Shown in pieces: positions 48,698 to 58,087 of a stretch of 64,000 bases of DNA. Both the position numbers and the translations under genes were made by a program. Under the pieces are notes generated by a model. The model was not told the origin of the DNA and did no database searches. It was given only the letters and a program-made list of their open reading frames with translations. This DNA is from Streptomyces sp. ISL-10. GTDB lineage: Bacteria > Actinomycetota > Actinomycetes > Streptomycetales > Streptomycetaceae. How positions within the stretch are numbered: the stretch's first letter is position 1; each line of letters opens with the position of its first letter. The stretch spans positions 186,001 through 250,000 of the forward strand of contig NZ_JAGGOJ010000007.1 of NCBI RefSeq assembly GCF_018614575.1, written 5' to 3'.

Positions 48698-50251
48698 CTA
48701 CCGGCAGACCGTGCCGTCCTTCGGAACCCTGCCGTTCAGCAGATAGTCGTCCACGGCGCGGTCCACGCACGCGCTGTTGCCGTACGCGCCGTGCCCCTGG
48801 CCGCGGTAGGTGACCTGGATGCCCACGCCCTTGCCGAGGGCCTCGGCCATCGCCTTCGCCCCTTCGTAGGGCGTGGCCGGGTCGCCCGTGTTGCCGATGA
48901 CCACGATCGGCGCGGCGCCCGGAGCGGAGACGTCCGGGTGCGACCAGGTGCCCTGCACCGGCCAGTCGGTGCAGCCCATCAGGCCCCAGGCCAGGAACTC
49001 GCCGAACACGGGTGACGCCTTGCGGAACGCGGGCAGCTTCGCCTTGGTCTGCTCCAGCGTGTACCGCGCCTTGGAGTCCACACATCGGATCGCCGTGCCC
49101 GCCGCTTGTATGTTGCTGTAGCGGCCGTTCTCGGAGCGGCCCGTCATGGCGTCGGAGAACGCCATCAGCAGCGCGCCGTTGCCGCCCTCCGCCTCGTCGA
49201 GCCCCTGCTCCAGCAGCTCCCAGTACTCGCGGGAGTACAGCGTCTGCGCGATGCCGTTCAGAGCCTGACTCTGCGTCAGCTTGCGTTCCCCGATGCCGGG
49301 TATCGGCTTGCTGTCCAGGCCGCCGAGGAAGCCGATGATCCAGTTCTGTATCTCCTGGACCGTGGAGCCGGGGAGCCGGCAGTCGTCACCGCGCTCGACG
49401 CAGTCCTTCAGGAAGTTCGTCAGTGCCAGCTGGAAGCCTTCGGCCTGGCCGAGCGAGCCCTGCTCGGAGTTCTCGTTCGGATCGACCACCGCGTCGAACA
49501 CCGCACGCCCCACCCGCTTGGGGAAGAGGTGGGCGTACACGCCGCCGAGTTCGGTGCCGTAAGAGATCCCGAAGTAGTGCAGCTTGTCGTCGCCGAGGAC
49601 CTGGCGGATCAGGTCCATGTCGCGCGCGGCATCGATGGTGCCGACATGGGGCAGCTCGTGGCCGGAGTTCTCCTCGCAGGACTCCGAGAACCGCCTGACG
49701 TTCCCGGCGAACTCCTCCTCCTCGGCAGCGTCGTCGGGCGTCGCGTCCTCGGCCACGTACTCGTCCATCTGCCGGTCGTCCAGGCACTCCACGGGCACGC
49801 TGCGGCCGACCCCGCGCGGGTCGAAGCTGACCAGGTCGTAGCGGGCTTGCAGGGCTCCGTAGTCCATGGCGGCGGCGGGCAGGGTGGCCACCCCCGAGCC
49901 GCCGGGGCCGCCGAAATTGAAGACGAGAGAACCGATCCGGTTCGCCGTGTCCCGGGCGCGGGCGCGGATCAGCGCCAGTTCGATCGTCTCGCCGTCGGGC
50001 TCGTCCCAGTCGAGCGGCGCGTCCAGGAACGAGCACTCCCAGGTGGTGCCGCCGGGCAGCGGCGACGGCTTCGGGCCGCCGCCCTCGGCCTCCGAGGGCG
50101 CGGGGCAGGGCTGCCAGTCCAGCTCCTGGGCTGCGAGATCCTTGGGGCGGTCCTCGTCGTCCCCGCCGCTTCCACAGCCGGCTGCTGCCAGCAGGACGGC
50201 GGCGGCGGTGGCGACGGCGGCCGCACGGGCCGTGGCGCATGTGGTCGGCAT
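48698..50251 (-). CDS. Secreted/lipoprotein alpha/beta hydrolase, SlpD/SlpE (TAP-like) type, copy 2
   Basis: 517 aa. Signal peptide 'AVATAAAVLLAAAGCGSGG', then the same architecture as copy 1: 'GSLVFNFGGPGGSGVATLP', Ser in 'YFGISYGTELGGVYAHLF', acid in 'VIGNTGDPATPYEGA', His in 'GQGHGAYGNSAC', and a TAP-like C-terminal part. It likely removes peptides from the N-terminus of proteins outside the cell. The ATG at 50251 fits the signal peptide; a longer frame to 50314 would add 21 residues that look non-coding. Sixty bases separate this stop from copy 1, and the two may be one operon. Confidence 0.9.
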   Translation of the reverse strand: MPTTCATARAAAVATAAAVLLAAAGCGSGGDDEDRPKDLAAQELDWQPCPAPSEAEGGGPKPSPLPGGTTWECSFLDAPLDWDEPDGETIELALIRARARDTANRIGSLVFNFGGPGGSGVATLPAAAMDYGALQARYDLVSFDPRGVGRSVPVECLDDRQMDEYVAEDATPDDAAEEEEFAGNVRRFSESCEENSGHELPHVGTIDAARDMDLIRQVLGDDKLHYFGISYGTELGGVYAHLFPKRVGRAVFDAVVDPNENSEQGSLGQAEGFQLALTNFLKDCVERGDDCRLPGSTVQEIQNWIIGFLGGLDSKPIPGIGERKLTQSQALNGIAQTLYSREYWELLEQGLDEAEGGNGALLMAFSDAMTGRSENGRYSNIQAAGTAIRCVDSKARYTLEQTKAKLPAFRKASPVFGEFLAWGLMGCTDWPVQGTWSHPDVSAPGAAPIVVIGNTGDPATPYEGAKAMAEALGKGVGIQVTYRGQGHGAYGNSACVDRAVDDYLLNGRVPKDGTVCR

Positions 50252-50387
50252 ACGGCCATCGTGCGCCGCCCCAGCTTGCTCCGCACGGGCGAACCGCCCA
50301 TGCGGGTGGCTCACCGATCAAGGCACCGTACGGGTGGCTTCACTGCTCCGTACGGGTGATTCCTGGGCCGCCCGGTGGGAGAAGCGC

Positions 50388-53315
50388 TCAGAGGGCGCCC
50401 TTGCGCGTGAGGTGGTTGAACGCGAACCACCCCGGAAGCACCGGCAGCCAGAGCGTCATCGTCCGGTACAGCAGCACGGCGGGCGCCGCGACCTCACTGG
50501 GCACGCCCACCAGCAGCAGCCCGCCCAACAGCGCGCCTTCGACGGCACCTACACCGCCCGGTGTCGGCGCGGCCGATCCGAGCGCGTTGCCCGCCAGGAA
50601 CACCACGGCGATGCTCGCGTAGCTGATCGGCTGGTTGCCGCCGTCGAACGCGCGGATCGACGCATCCAGACACATCACGAACACGCCGGTCAGCAGGAGC
50701 ATCCCGCCGATGCCGGTGAGCAGCTTCACCGGCCGCTGCAGCACATCGAGCATGCGCGGCACCACCCCGGCGAACAGCGACCGCAGCCGGGTGGCGACGA
50801 ACTTGCGCAGGAACGGGATCGCCGTGACCACCAGTAGCAGCACGGCGACCGTGAGCAGGCCCGCGATCACCGTCCTGGACGGGGCGAACGACGTCGTCCG
50901 CTCCGTCCCCGTCAGATAGCCGAAGGACAGCAGCAGCAGAATGTGGGCACCGAGCCCGAAGAGCTGTGAGGCGCCCACACTGGCCACCGCGAGACCGGGC
51001 CGCACTCCCGAGCGCTGCAGGAAGCGCGTGTTCAGCGCCACGCCGCCGACCGCGGGCGGGGCCACGATCTTGACGAACGAGCCGGCGACCTGCGCGAGCA
51101 CGGTCCGCCCGAACCCGACCCGCTCCGGCACGAAGCCCAGCAGACTCATCGCCGCCGCCACATAGCTCACCGCGGAGAACGCCAGGGCCGCAGCGACCCA
51201 GCCCCAGTGCGCCTTGTCGAAGACCGTGCCGAAATCGATCCCGGCGATCTGCGACAGCAGGAAGTACGCGGCGACAGCACCGGCGATGAAACTGACGAGC
51301 GTACGGGGCCTGATCCGTTCCAGCCGGACCGGTTCCACGGGCGCCTGCGGCCGGATGAGCAGCACCTGGCGGCGGATCTGGGAGAGCAGGTCCTCCTCGC
51401 GGGCCTCCTCCCTCGCCTCGTCCAGAGCCCGCTTGTCTGCCTGCTTCTCCGCACGCTCGACCTTGCGGGCCGCCTTGCGGTCGTCGGCCGCGACCTCCTG
51501 CGTACGGGTCTTCCTGGCCGTCGCCGACGCCTCGAGCACCGCCTCGCGCTCGCGCTGCGCCCGCTCGCGGGCCTGCTGGCGCAGCGTCGCGCGGGTCGAC
51601 CGGCTCAGTGCGATCGGCTGGAGCAGCGGCAGACAGTCGGCGACCTTGTCCGGGCCGAGCACCTCGACAGCGGCGGCGACCGCCCGCTCCGCGCCCACCC
51701 GCAGACCGAGCGTGGTCAGCAACTGGGCGATGTCCATCCGCAGGACCAGGTCACTGGCCGCGATCTCGCCGCCGCGCAGATCCGTCAGGACCACCCGGCC
51801 CGACCGGTCCACCAGGATCGCGTCACCGGCGAGCCTGCGGTGCGCGATGCGCCGCGACTGGAGCGACTTCACCTGCCGCCAGGCGCCGAGGACCACATCG
51901 TCGGTGATCTCCTTGTCCGCCAGCGCGTCGAGCACCTGCCCGCCCTGGTGCTCGTAAACGAGTATCACGGCGTCCGGGCCGAGCTCGGAGGTGGCGATGA
52001 GCTTGGGCGCGTTGGCCCCGGCGGCGATCGCCGCGTACGCCAGCAGCGCCTCCTGCTCCAGGGCCTGTCGCAGCGACTGGATCGAGCGCCGGGTGGTGAT
52101 CGAGCGCAGGGTCAGGCGCCGCCACACCCGGTAGAAGAAGCCGTGCGCCTGCTGTTCGCGGTCGACGACGGTGACGTCCAGCGGGGGGCCGTCCTCCAGC
52201 GACACCAGGTAGCGGCGGCCGCGGTCCTGGTCGGCGTTCTCCGGAGTGTCCTCGGCCCGCATCGCGGACACCGGCCGGAAGCCGACGTGGCGCAGTCCGG
52301 CGAGCAGGGTCTGGCCGGTGGGGCGGACGTTCGGGGAACCGACCGCGTAGAGGGTGCCGTACGCGACGGTCCAGCCGAGGAGGACGGTGAGGATGATCGA
52401 GAACGGTGTGGTGTAGCCGGCGACCAGCATCGCGAACGCGTCCAGCAGCAGCACGACCCAGAGCACCACGCGCCAGCGGGGTCTGCGGGCCATTCCCACG
52501 GCCGTCATGTACGCGATGACAGGCGCGAGATAGCCGTGCACGGGGTCGGTCAGGCCGTTCGTCTGCGGCTGGGTCAGGGCGTCCTGGAGGCTGCCGGGGG
52601 CGCTGCGGGAGACCCACAGGTCGGTCGCGAGTGTCACACCGTGGGCCAGGACGGCGGCGAGGACGCCGTCCGCGATGCGCAGCCCGTCCCGTTTGACCAG
52701 GCGTTCGATGGCGAAGGCGACCGGGACGAGCAGCACGGCGATGCTGGACACCAGGCCCCCGAGCTTGACCAACAGGTCAGGGGCCTGGCCGGTGCCCTTG
52801 TTGATGTCCGACTCGAGGCCGGTGGTGGTGCCCTGGGCGAAGGCGGCGACGGCCAGGACGACGGCGATGGCCAGGATGCCGATGAGCAGCCGCATCAGGT
52901 CCGAGGGGCGGTGGACCCGGGCGGCGAGCAGCGGTTCGTCGCCCGAGACCCGGTCCGCCCGGACGTGGTCGGCGCGGGGCGAGCCACTGGGGGGCGGGAC
53001 CGGCCGGTCGCCGGCGCTCGGGTCCTTGCCGTGCGGGGTGCCGGGGCCGTCGGTTTCGGCGCTGGGGTCCGTGCCGTGCGGGACGTCCGGTTCGTCGGTG
53101 CCGCGCGGGGTGCCGGGGCCGTCGATGCCGTGCTGGGCGTCCTTGTCGGCGGTGCCCTCTGTTTCGGGAGTGCCGGGCGAGTCCTTCCCGGCGTCCGGAC
53201 CGGTCGACGGAATGCGCGAATCCGGGTTCGGCTCGCGCTCAGGGCCGTCTGCCGCCTCCGAAGGCTGCACGCCCTGCTCCTTCGCCGTCTCGGTCTCTTC
53301 TTGATCTCGTATCAC
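50388..53315 (-). CDS. Large membrane protein: kinase-like domain fused to LPG-synthase/AglD-type flippase domain
   Basis: 975 aa. Residues 1-~140 are disordered with repeats of 'GTPHGKDPSAG'. About six membrane helices follow (~143-340). Residues ~360-590 form an aminoglycoside-phosphotransferase-like domain with 'LRQALEQEALLAYAAIAAG' and 'HRRLAGDAILVDRSGRVVL' (~490), in which the catalytic HxD of kinases reads H-R-R-L and a later 'TDLRGGE' resembles DFG, so it may be degenerate. A basic coiled coil (~590-680) leads to ~eight helices with 'GSFVKIVAPPAVGGVALNTR' and 'GSAAPTPGGVGAVEGALLGG', the UPF0104/lysyl-PG flippase family. It may move or modify lipids. GTG start. Confidence 0.85.
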   Translation of the reverse strand: MIRDQEETETAKEQGVQPSEAADGPEREPNPDSRIPSTGPDAGKDSPGTPETEGTADKDAQHGIDGPGTPRGTDEPDVPHGTDPSAETDGPGTPHGKDPSAGDRPVPPPSGSPRADHVRADRVSGDEPLLAARVHRPSDLMRLLIGILAIAVVLAVAAFAQGTTTGLESDINKGTGQAPDLLVKLGGLVSSIAVLLVPVAFAIERLVKRDGLRIADGVLAAVLAHGVTLATDLWVSRSAPGSLQDALTQPQTNGLTDPVHGYLAPVIAYMTAVGMARRPRWRVVLWVVLLLDAFAMLVAGYTTPFSIILTVLLGWTVAYGTLYAVGSPNVRPTGQTLLAGLRHVGFRPVSAMRAEDTPENADQDRGRRYLVSLEDGPPLDVTVVDREQQAHGFFYRVWRRLTLRSITTRRSIQSLRQALEQEALLAYAAIAAGANAPKLIATSELGPDAVILVYEHQGGQVLDALADKEITDDVVLGAWRQVKSLQSRRIAHRRLAGDAILVDRSGRVVLTDLRGGEIAASDLVLRMDIAQLLTTLGLRVGAERAVAAAVEVLGPDKVADCLPLLQPIALSRSTRATLRQQARERAQREREAVLEASATARKTRTQEVAADDRKAARKVERAEKQADKRALDEAREEAREEDLLSQIRRQVLLIRPQAPVEPVRLERIRPRTLVSFIAGAVAAYFLLSQIAGIDFGTVFDKAHWGWVAAALAFSAVSYVAAAMSLLGFVPERVGFGRTVLAQVAGSFVKIVAPPAVGGVALNTRFLQRSGVRPGLAVASVGASQLFGLGAHILLLLSFGYLTGTERTTSFAPSRTVIAGLLTVAVLLLVVTAIPFLRKFVATRLRSLFAGVVPRMLDVLQRPVKLLTGIGGMLLLTGVFVMCLDASIRAFDGGNQPISYASIAVVFLAGNALGSAAPTPGGVGAVEGALLGGLLLVGVPSEVAAPAVLLYRTMTLWLPVLPGWFAFNHLTRKGAL

Positions 53316-53476
53316 CAGTCACCGCCCGCACGATGGTGGCACGACCGGACGACAGAGGGAGGCATCAGGGTGTATCGCGGGGGCGTCGGGCGCGCGAGAT
53401 GTGCCTCTTTGCGGCAAGTGGACTGGTTCGCCTCCTCGCCGGGGCGTTGTCGGTGGCGTGCGGCAGGATGGGGCGG

Positions 53477-53947
53477 ATGGACGACCGGATGGGCGAGCTG
53501 CCCGAGTACGCCGAGCGGGTTCTGGAGGTCGCCGAGCTGATCCCGCCGGGCCGGGTGATGACGTACGGGGACGTCGCGGAATGGCTCGGGGAAGGCGGAC
53601 CCCGCCAGGTCGGCCGCGTGATGGCGCTGTACGGCGGCCCCGTGCCGTGGTGGCGCGTCGTGCGCGCCGACGGCGTCCTGCTGCCCGGCCACGAGCTGCG
53701 CGCCCTGGACCACTACCGCGGAGAAGGTACGCCGCTGCGGGACGCCTCGCGAGCCGCAGAGGGGCATCTGCCGCGTCTCGACATGAAGCGGGCGCGGTGG
53801 GACGGCATGGCGGGCGCCGGTCCCACGGACGGGGCCGTTCCGCGAGATGTGCCTCACAGCGAAGAGGGTCACAACGGGGCTCACATAGAACAGCTTCCGC
53901 CAAACGGCGGCGCAGCGGGCAGTCCGGCGACCGTACGGGGTACGTGA
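53477..53947 (+). CDS. Alkyltransferase-like (ATL) DNA-repair protein
   Basis: 156 aa, MGMT C-terminal-domain fold: 'VLEVAELIPPGRVMTYGDVAEW', 'PRQVGRVMALYGGPVPWWRVV' and 'DGVLLPGHELRALDHYRGEG'. In true alkyltransferases the motif is PCHRV with the acceptor Cys. Here it is P-W-W-R-V, so the protein cannot accept an alkyl group. That is the mark of ATL proteins, which bind O6-alkylguanine and hand it to nucleotide-excision repair (canonical motif PWHRV; the second Trp is slightly different). The ATG at 53477 lies 7 bases after CAGGAT; ATGs at 53468 and 53489 are alternatives. The C-terminal ~45 residues are a low-complexity tail. M. tuberculosis Rv3204 is a relative in the same neighbourhood. 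Confidence 0.88.
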   Translation: MDDRMGELPEYAERVLEVAELIPPGRVMTYGDVAEWLGEGGPRQVGRVMALYGGPVPWWRVVRADGVLLPGHELRALDHYRGEGTPLRDASRAAEGHLPRLDMKRARWDGMAGAGPTDGAVPRDVPHSEEGHNGAHIEQLPPNGGAAGSPATVRGT

Positions 53948-54048
53948 CGGGGCCGCTGCCCGCGCGGCGCGGCCTGGCGTAGCGTCCCCTGAGCGCGGCA
54001 CGCACCGCGTCCCCATCATCAGCACACCCACCAGGACCGGCGATCCAC

Positions 54049-57000
54049 GTGAGCTCCTCCTCCGCAACCGGGCGTACGGCGTACCCGCACCAGGTACGCC
54101 AGGGGGTCCCCCCACGCCCGCAGGGGCGCAGAGGCAAGGTCCCGGGCGCGTACCGACTGGTGCGCACCCCGCCGGTCCCCGTGGAACCCCCTCACCTGGA
54201 CGCGGCACAGCGCGCCGTGGTTGACCACACCCACGGCCCGCTGCTGGTGCTGGCCGGGCCGGGCACGGGAAAGACGACCACGCTTGTGGAGGCGGTCGCG
54301 GCGCGGATCGCCCGTGGCGCGGACCCGGCGCGCATCCTGGTCCTGACCTTCAGCCGCAAGGCGGCGGTCGAGCTGCGCGACCGCATGGCGCTGCGGCTGG
54401 GCGGGGCGCACGGGCCTCAGGCCACCACGTTCCACTCCTTCTGCTACGCCCTCGTGCGCGCCCGCCAGGACGCCGACCTGTTCTCCGAGCCGCTGCGGCT
54501 GCTGTCCGGACCCGAACAGGACCTCGCCGTACGCGAACTGCTGGCCGGCCAGATCGACCTGGAACGCCATGGGATGGCCGGCGCGCGCTGGCCCGACGAG
54601 CTGCGGGCCTGCCTCACCACGCGGGGCTTCGCCGACGAGGTCCGGGCGGTGCTGGCGCGCAGCCGGGAGCTCGGACTCGGCCCGGACGCCCTGGCGCGCT
54701 TCGCGGCCCGCACGGGCCGTCCCGACTGGGGCGCCGCGGCCTCCTTCCTGGCCGAGTACCTGGACGTCCTGGACATGCAGGGCGTGCTCGACTACGCGGA
54801 GCTGGTGCACCGCGCGGTGCTGCTGGCGGAGAGCACGCCGGTGCCGGGAGACCTGGCCTACGACGCGGTGTTCGTGGACGAGTACCAGGACACGGACCCC
54901 GCACAGGTGCGGCTGCTGCGGGCCCTGGCGGGCGGCGGCCGCACCCTGGTGGCCTTCGGCGACCCGGACCAGTCCATCTACGCCTTCCGCGGTGCCGACG
55001 TGAACGGCATCCTCGACTTCCCCGACGTCTTCCGGCGCGCGGACGGCAGGTCGTCGGACGTCGCCGTGCTCACGACGTCCCGGCGCAGCGGCGCCGCGCT
55101 GCTGGAGGCGACGCGCCTGCTGACGCGCCGGATGCCGCTGACCCGGCTCCCCGCGGACAGGGTCCGCGCGCACCGGGAGCCGGCGGCGGTCCGGGAGGGC
55201 GGCGGGGTGGAGGTGTACACCTACCCGACGGCCTCCACGGAACTGGACAACATCGCGGACATCCTGCGCCGCGCCCACCTCGAGGACGGCGTGCCCTGGC
55301 ACGAGATGGCGGTCCTGGTCCGCGCGGGCGGCCGCACGATCCCTTCCCTGCGCCGAGCCCTGACGTCGGCGGGCGTCCCCCTGGAGGTCGACGGCGACGA
55401 CATCCCCCTGCGCCACGAGCCTGCGGTCGCCCCCCTCCTGACGGCCCTTCGAGCGGCAGCGACGGCGGCGACGGGCCGCGGCACGGCCGCGGGCGTCCCG
55501 GACGGCGCGCCGGGCGGGGGCACGGCGGGGGCGGGGGAGGCGGGTTCGGCTGCGGGTACGGGGGCCGGTGTTCCCGATCCTCCCGATGCCCCTGCGGTCA
55601 CAGAGGCCGCGACCCTCGACGCGCTTGCGGCGATCGGCGGCCTCGGCCCCGATGCCGACGCGACCGCCGATGCCGTTGAGCTCGCGGCGCTCGGCGACGG
55701 CGGTCCCGAAGCGGACGCGACCGATGCCGCAGCGGACGCGGTCGCACCGCCCGGCGGCCTCGGCCCCGATGCGCTCGCGGCGCTCGGCGACGGCGGCCCC
55801 GATGCCGACGCGACCGATGCCGCAGCGGACGCGGTCGCACCGCCCGGCGGCCTCGGCCCCGATGCGCTCGCGGCGCTCGGCGACGGCGGTCCCCAAGCGG
55901 ACGCGACCGATGCCACAGCCGACTCGGTCGCACCGACCGGCGACGGCGGCCCCGAAGCGGACGCGCGCGTCGGCCTCGGCACCGACCCCGCTGCGCCCGC
56001 CGCTTCTGGTGCCCTCGGCCCCGACGCCGATGCGCTCGACGCGACCGCCGCCCCCGGTCCCGATGCCGACGCGACCAGCGCCACCGCTGACCCGCCCCAC
56101 GCCCCCCATCCGCAGTCCTGGCTCGACACCGAGACCGCCCTCACCCTCCTCACGTCGCCCCTCGGCGGCATGGACTCCGCCGACCTCCGGCGCCTCGGCC
56201 GGGCGCTGCGGGACGAGGAGCGTGCCGGGGGGAACCGGCTGCCCGCCCCCTCCGACCAGCTCATCGCCCGCGCGCTCGCGGAGCCCGAGCGCCTGGTCAC
56301 CCACGACCCCGCCTACGCCCGCGGTGCCCAGCGGCTCGGCGGCCTGCTGCGCAAGGCCCGCGAGTTGCTCGAAGGCGGCGGCACCGCCGAAGAGGCGCTG
56401 TGGCTGCTGTGGGACGGCACCTCCTGGCCGCAGCGCCTGGAGCGCGCGGCCTTCCGCGGCGGCGCGGCCGGGCGCAACGCCGACCGCGATCTCGACGCCG
56501 TCTGCGCCCTCTTCGAGACCGCCGCGCGCGCGGAGGAACGCACCGGCGGCCGCGGCGCGCTCAACTTCATCGAGGAGCTCGACGCCCAGGACATCGCCGC
56601 CGACACCCTGTCCCGCAGGCAGGTCCGCCCCGATGCCGTGCGCCTGATGACCGCACACCGCTCCAAGGGCCTGGAGTGGAGGCTCGTCGTCGTGGCCGGC
56701 GTGCAGGAGGGCCTGTGGCCGGACCGGCGCCGGCGCGGGTCGCTCCTGGAGGCCGACCGCATCGGACGCGACGGCCTCGCCGAACCCCTCACCCCCGGTG
56801 CGCTCCTGGCCGAGGAGCGCCGCCTCTTCTACGTGGCCGCCACCCGCGCCCGCGACCGTCTCGTCGTCACCGCCGTCAAGGCGCCCGCGGACGACGGCGA
56901 CCAGCCCTCCCGCTTCCTGACGGAGCTGGGCGTCGAGCCCCGGGACGTCACCGGCCGGCCCCGCCGCCCCCTCGCCGTCGCCCCGCTCGTCGCGGAGCTG

Positions 57001-57990
57001 CGGGCCACCACCGTGGACCCGGAAGCGTCCCCGGAGTTGCGCGACGCCGCCGCTCGCCGACTCGCCCGGCTCGCCGCGCTCGCCGACGACGAGGGCCAGC
57101 CCCTCGTGCCGTCGGCGCACCCGTACCGCTGGTGGGGCATGTTCGACCCCACGCACAGCGCGATACCGCTGCGGGACCGGAATCAGCCCGTCACCCTCTC
57201 GGGCAGCGCGCTGGACCAGCTCGCCAACACCTGCGCGCTCCAGTGGTTCCTGGGACGCGAGGTGAAGGCGGACGCCCCGGCCACCGCCGCACAGGGCTTC
57301 GGCAACGTCGTGCACGTTCTCGCCGACGAGGTCGCGTCCGGCCGCAGCCCCGCCGACCTGGCCGTCCTCATGGAACGGCTCGACTCCGTCTGGGACGCCC
57401 TCGTCTTCGACGCCCCGTGGAAGTCCCAGCAGGAGAAGGAGCACGCGCGCGTGGCGCTCGAACGCTTCCTGCGCTGGCATGTCATGGACCGCGGCGGCCG
57501 AGCCCCCGCGGCGACCGAGCACGACTTCGACGTGACGCTGGAGGCGGGGGAGTACGAGGTGCGTATCCGCGGCTCCATGGACCGCGTCGAACAGGACGCC
57601 CAGGGCCGCGCCTACGTCGTCGACTTCAAGACCGGCAAGCAGTCGCCGACCCGGGACGAGGTCGCCCGCCACCCCCAGCTCGCCGTCTACCAGCTCGCCA
57701 TCCGCGAGGGTGCCGTCGACGAGGTCTTCGAGGGCCGCCGTCCGGAGCCCGGCGGCGCCGAACTCGTACAGCTGCGTCAGCCCGCCGCCAAGAAGGAGGG
57801 TGGCGACGCCTTGCCCAAGGTGCAGGCACAGGAAGCGCTCAGCGGGGAGTGGGTGGGCGACCTGCTGGCCGGCGCCGCCGGGCGGGTGCTCGACGAACGG
57901 TTCACGCCGTCGACCGGCCAGCACTGCACCCACTGTGCGTTCCGCGCGTCGTGCAGCGCTCAGCCGGAGGGCCGCCAAATAGTGGAATGA
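54049..57990 (+). CDS. adnA: AdnA-type UvrD helicase-nuclease subunit with low-complexity insert
   Basis: 1313 aa. Superfamily 1 helicase: Walker A 'LAGPGTGKTTTLVEAV' (K75), 'FVDEYQDTDPAQ' (D277/E278), 'GDPDQSIYAFRGAD', and later 'MTAHRSKGLEWRLVVV' and 'RRLFYVAATRARDRLVV'. The C-terminal RecB-like nuclease has 'GFGNVVHVLADEV', 'VVDFKTGKQ' (D1192, K1194) and 'PQLAVYQLA'. C1062, C1293, C1296 and C1302 form an AddB-like 4Fe-4S site ('CTHCAFRASC'). With the next helicase it would form the AdnAB dimer that resects double-strand breaks; adnAB is reported essential in Streptomyces. Unusual: residues ~470-690 are an Ala/Asp/Gly/Pro insert with 31-residue repeats. GTG start. Confidence 0.92.
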   Translation: MSSSSATGRTAYPHQVRQGVPPRPQGRRGKVPGAYRLVRTPPVPVEPPHLDAAQRAVVDHTHGPLLVLAGPGTGKTTTLVEAVAARIARGADPARILVLTFSRKAAVELRDRMALRLGGAHGPQATTFHSFCYALVRARQDADLFSEPLRLLSGPEQDLAVRELLAGQIDLERHGMAGARWPDELRACLTTRGFADEVRAVLARSRELGLGPDALARFAARTGRPDWGAAASFLAEYLDVLDMQGVLDYAELVHRAVLLAESTPVPGDLAYDAVFVDEYQDTDPAQVRLLRALAGGGRTLVAFGDPDQSIYAFRGADVNGILDFPDVFRRADGRSSDVAVLTTSRRSGAALLEATRLLTRRMPLTRLPADRVRAHREPAAVREGGGVEVYTYPTASTELDNIADILRRAHLEDGVPWHEMAVLVRAGGRTIPSLRRALTSAGVPLEVDGDDIPLRHEPAVAPLLTALRAAATAATGRGTAAGVPDGAPGGGTAGAGEAGSAAGTGAGVPDPPDAPAVTEAATLDALAAIGGLGPDADATADAVELAALGDGGPEADATDAAADAVAPPGGLGPDALAALGDGGPDADATDAAADAVAPPGGLGPDALAALGDGGPQADATDATADSVAPTGDGGPEADARVGLGTDPAAPAASGALGPDADALDATAAPGPDADATSATADPPHAPHPQSWLDTETALTLLTSPLGGMDSADLRRLGRALRDEERAGGNRLPAPSDQLIARALAEPERLVTHDPAYARGAQRLGGLLRKARELLEGGGTAEEALWLLWDGTSWPQRLERAAFRGGAAGRNADRDLDAVCALFETAARAEERTGGRGALNFIEELDAQDIAADTLSRRQVRPDAVRLMTAHRSKGLEWRLVVVAGVQEGLWPDRRRRGSLLEADRIGRDGLAEPLTPGALLAEERRLFYVAATRARDRLVVTAVKAPADDGDQPSRFLTELGVEPRDVTGRPRRPLAVAPLVAELRATTVDPEASPELRDAAARRLARLAALADDEGQPLVPSAHPYRWWGMFDPTHSAIPLRDRNQPVTLSGSALDQLANTCALQWFLGREVKADAPATAAQGFGNVVHVLADEVASGRSPADLAVLMERLDSVWDALVFDAPWKSQQEKEHARVALERFLRWHVMDRGGRAPAATEHDFDVTLEAGEYEVRIRGSMDRVEQDAQGRAYVVDFKTGKQSPTRDEVARHPQLAVYQLAIREGAVDEVFEGRRPEPGGAELVQLRQPAAKKEGGDALPKVQAQEALSGEWVGDLLAGAAGRVLDERFTPSTGQHCTHCAFRASCSAQPEGRQIVE
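55687..55965 (+). repeat. 93-base tandem repeat inside adnA
   Basis: Three copies starting at 55687, 55780 and 55873, 93 bases (31 codons) apart, the third incomplete. Each starts with codons for ALGDGGP and runs through ADATDAAADAVAPPGGLGPD. In frame, so the insert grows without breaking the helicase. Confidence 0.9.
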
Positions 57991-58087
57991 TCGGTGTTTT
58001 GCCCGGGTTTGACCTCTCGGCCTGCATCCAATGAAGGTCCACGGCAGCCGGTCCGGCTGCGGCGGACGGATCTTCGAGGAGTGACAC

